NCBI GenBank assembly: GCA_014584295.1
Contig: JACTNC010000037.1
Coordinates: 1-61,548, forward strand
Direction of reading: 5' to 3'
DNA length: 61,548 nucleotides
Source of the DNA: Verrucomicrobiota bacterium
GTDB lineage: Bacteria; Verrucomicrobiota; Verrucomicrobiia; Opitutales; Opitutaceae
Made by a program: the position numbers and the translations under genes. Below, in pieces: positions 60,247 to 61,548 of this stretch (positions within the stretch are counted from its first letter, which is position 1; every line of letters begins with the position of its first letter). Under the pieces are notes generated by a model, which saw only the letters and a program-made list of their open reading frames with translations, searched no databases and had not been told where the DNA came from.

Positions 60247-61548
60247 ATGAACTCCCACACCCCGTTCACACGTCGCACATTCCTCAAAACTGCCGGGGCT
60301 GTCGGCCTAGCTGCCCCGTTCATTACCAGGAACCTGATTTCCGCCCCGCCTAGCAAGACCCTTCACCATGCGAGTTTCGGAGCCTCGGGCATGGCTTGGG
60401 CGGACATCCGATCGATCTGCAGCAACTCCTTCGTCAAACTTGTCGCAGTGGCTGAGGTCGATGAGACGAAGCTGACTGAGCTCAAGTCATGGTTCCCGGA
60501 AACGCGCGTCTATCAGGATTGGCGTGAACTTCTGAGGAAGGAGAAGGACAATATCGATTCGGTGAATGTCTCCACCCCGGACCACATGCACGCGCCGATC
60601 GCGCTTTCGGCGATGCAACTCGGCAAGCACGTCTACTGCCAGAAGCCGCTCGCTCACGACATCTACGAAACCCGCGTGCTCGCCCGGTATGCCCGCAGGA
60701 AGAGGCTCGTGACTCAGATGGGCATTCAGATTCACTCCGAAAAGGTCTACCGTCAGGCGGTCGCGATCGTGCGAAGCGGAGTGATCGGCAAGATCCGGGA
60801 GGTACACACGTGGAGCAACAAGAAGTGGGGCGATGTCGGAGCGCCTCCTGTCCAAGGGGACATGGTTCCATCAACGTTCAGGTGGGACCTTTGGCTGGGC
60901 GTATGCGAGGACCGGCCCTATGTCGGCAACGAGTATTATCATCCCAGCAACTGGCGGCGGCGGCTGGATTTCGGCACTGGGACGTTTGGCGACATGGGAT
61001 GTCACATCTTCGATCCCGTTTTCGAGGCGCTGGATCTGACCGCGCCCCAGACGGTGCGCTCGGAAGGTCCGGCTCCCGACCGCTGGAACTGGTCGACTGA
61101 CGCTCGCATTCACTACGTTTTTCCGGGCACGCGTTTCACCGAGGGGAAAACCGTTCCGATCACCTGGTACGATGGCGATCAGCGTCCTCCAGCGGAAATC
61201 CTGGCGCTCGTCGAGGGCACCCAGGAGGCGGTCGGCGATACCGCCGGCAACCGCAAGAGCATCTTCGGGCAGGGATCGATTCTGATTGGCACAAAGGGTG
61301 TGCTGCACGTGCCGCACATCAACACGCCCCGGCTATTTCCCCGCCTTCAGTTCAAGGACTACGTGTTGCCCGACGAGAAAGGAGCCCACCATTGGACGCA
61401 ATGGGCCGAAGCCTGCCTCAACGGATCAACGACGAGCGCGGGTTTCGACTACTCGGGCCCCCTGACCGAGGCCGTCCTCCTTGGCAGCGTGGCGGTGCGT
61501 TTTCATCAGACCACGCTGAATTGGAACGCGAAGAAACTGCGCTTCGAC
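60247..61548 (+). CDS. Tat-exported Gfo/Idh/MocA-family oxidoreductase (3' end beyond window)
   Basis: The gene starts at the ATG at 60247 and stays open to the last base, 434 codons without a stop. A Tat signal carries FTRRTFLKTAGAVGLAAPFI. The usual EKP motif is QKP (YCQKPLAHD), and the substrate region has TFGDMGCHIFDPVFEAL. Periplasmic members with this signal are common in Verrucomicrobia and Planctomycetes and probably oxidise sugars or glycosides with tightly held NAD(H). The dinucleotide fold lies near residues 38-60 (LHHASFGASGMAWADI), where the glycine pattern is weak. Confidence 0.88.
   Translation, partial: MNSHTPFTRRTFLKTAGAVGLAAPFITRNLISAPPSKTLHHASFGASGMAWADIRSICSNSFVKLVAVAEVDETKLTELKSWFPETRVYQDWRELLRKEKDNIDSVNVSTPDHMHAPIALSAMQLGKHVYCQKPLAHDIYETRVLARYARRKRLVTQMGIQIHSEKVYRQAVAIVRSGVIGKIREVHTWSNKKWGDVGAPPVQGDMVPSTFRWDLWLGVCEDRPYVGNEYYHPSNWRRRLDFGTGTFGDMGCHIFDPVFEALDLTAPQTVRSEGPAPDRWNWSTDARIHYVFPGTRFTEGKTVPITWYDGDQRPPAEILALVEGTQEAVGDTAGNRKSIFGQGSILIGTKGVLHVPHINTPRLFPRLQFKDYVLPDEKGAHHWTQWAEACLNGSTTSAGFDYSGPLTEAVLLGSVAVRFHQTTLNWNAKKLRFD

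Overview
The window looks like a chromosomal segment of a GC-rich Gram-negative bacterium of the Verrucomicrobia, most likely an Opitutaceae-type genome. That placement is inferred from gene style and not from a marker gene: a very large TonB-dependent receptor with a VTGSN-type N-terminus, sulfatase, rhamnulokinase and uronate-isomerase genes, tandem Gfo/Idh/MocA oxidoreductases (one with a Tat signal), a MuiA-family protein, a b558-type succinate dehydrogenase and diaminopimelate/heptose metabolism. Most of the window is ordinary housekeeping and carbohydrate catabolism, with two accessory patches.

Layout. 1-428: intergenic repeats (a ~130 bp direct repeat and three copies of a palindrome). 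429-1789: heptose-1-phosphate adenylyltransferase, purN and a small membrane protein. 1999-5348: deoC followed by an active and a catalytically dead aldehyde dehydrogenase. 5349-19246: the most unusual region. A CsgG/FlgT-like outer-membrane lipoprotein sits 22 bp upstream of an 11.9-kb gene for a 3966-residue exported protein (signal peptide, two Pro/Thr-rich stalks, long helical body, 49-residue repeats, hydrophobic Gly/Ala-rich segment, C-terminal protein-kinase-like domain). This two-gene unit is bracketed by two copies of a compound repeat made of ~31-bp tandem units, a strong palindrome and two further hairpins. 19247-23838: cytochrome P450, sulfatase and rhamnulokinase. 23900-29071: DEAD-box helicase, then a sugar cluster (oxidoreductase, glucuronate isomerase, TIM-barrel isomerase). 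29210-32852: mnmE and mnmG; mnmG contains a perfect 16-bp parS site. 33052-35162: PhoB/PhoR-like two-component pair. 35277-39484: threonine dehydratase and RNA methyltransferases. 39515-45697: gamma-glutamyltransferase, TonB receptor and a divergent SMP-30 lactonase. 45903-48628: tRNA-Pro, LysM protein, NUDIX hydrolase and a PaaK-like ligase. 48893-52526: sdhCAB. 52546-54230: small lipoprotein, vapBC, a TPR gene remnant and a small membrane ORF. 54332-56738: lysA and gpsA. 56795-61548: enolase-superfamily enzyme, MuiA-family protein and a Tat-exported oxidoreductase cut by the window end.

How the genes work together. The rhamnulokinase, glucuronate isomerase, sulfatase, TonB receptor, lactonase and Gfo/Idh genes fit use of sulfated polysaccharides containing rhamnose and uronic acid, although they are dispersed and do not form one locus. 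deoC with its aldehyde dehydrogenases would turn deoxyribose phosphate into glyceraldehyde-3-phosphate and acetate or acetyl-CoA. The lipoprotein plus giant protein looks like a self-contained secretion or surface module of unknown purpose; it is the best candidate here for an undescribed system.
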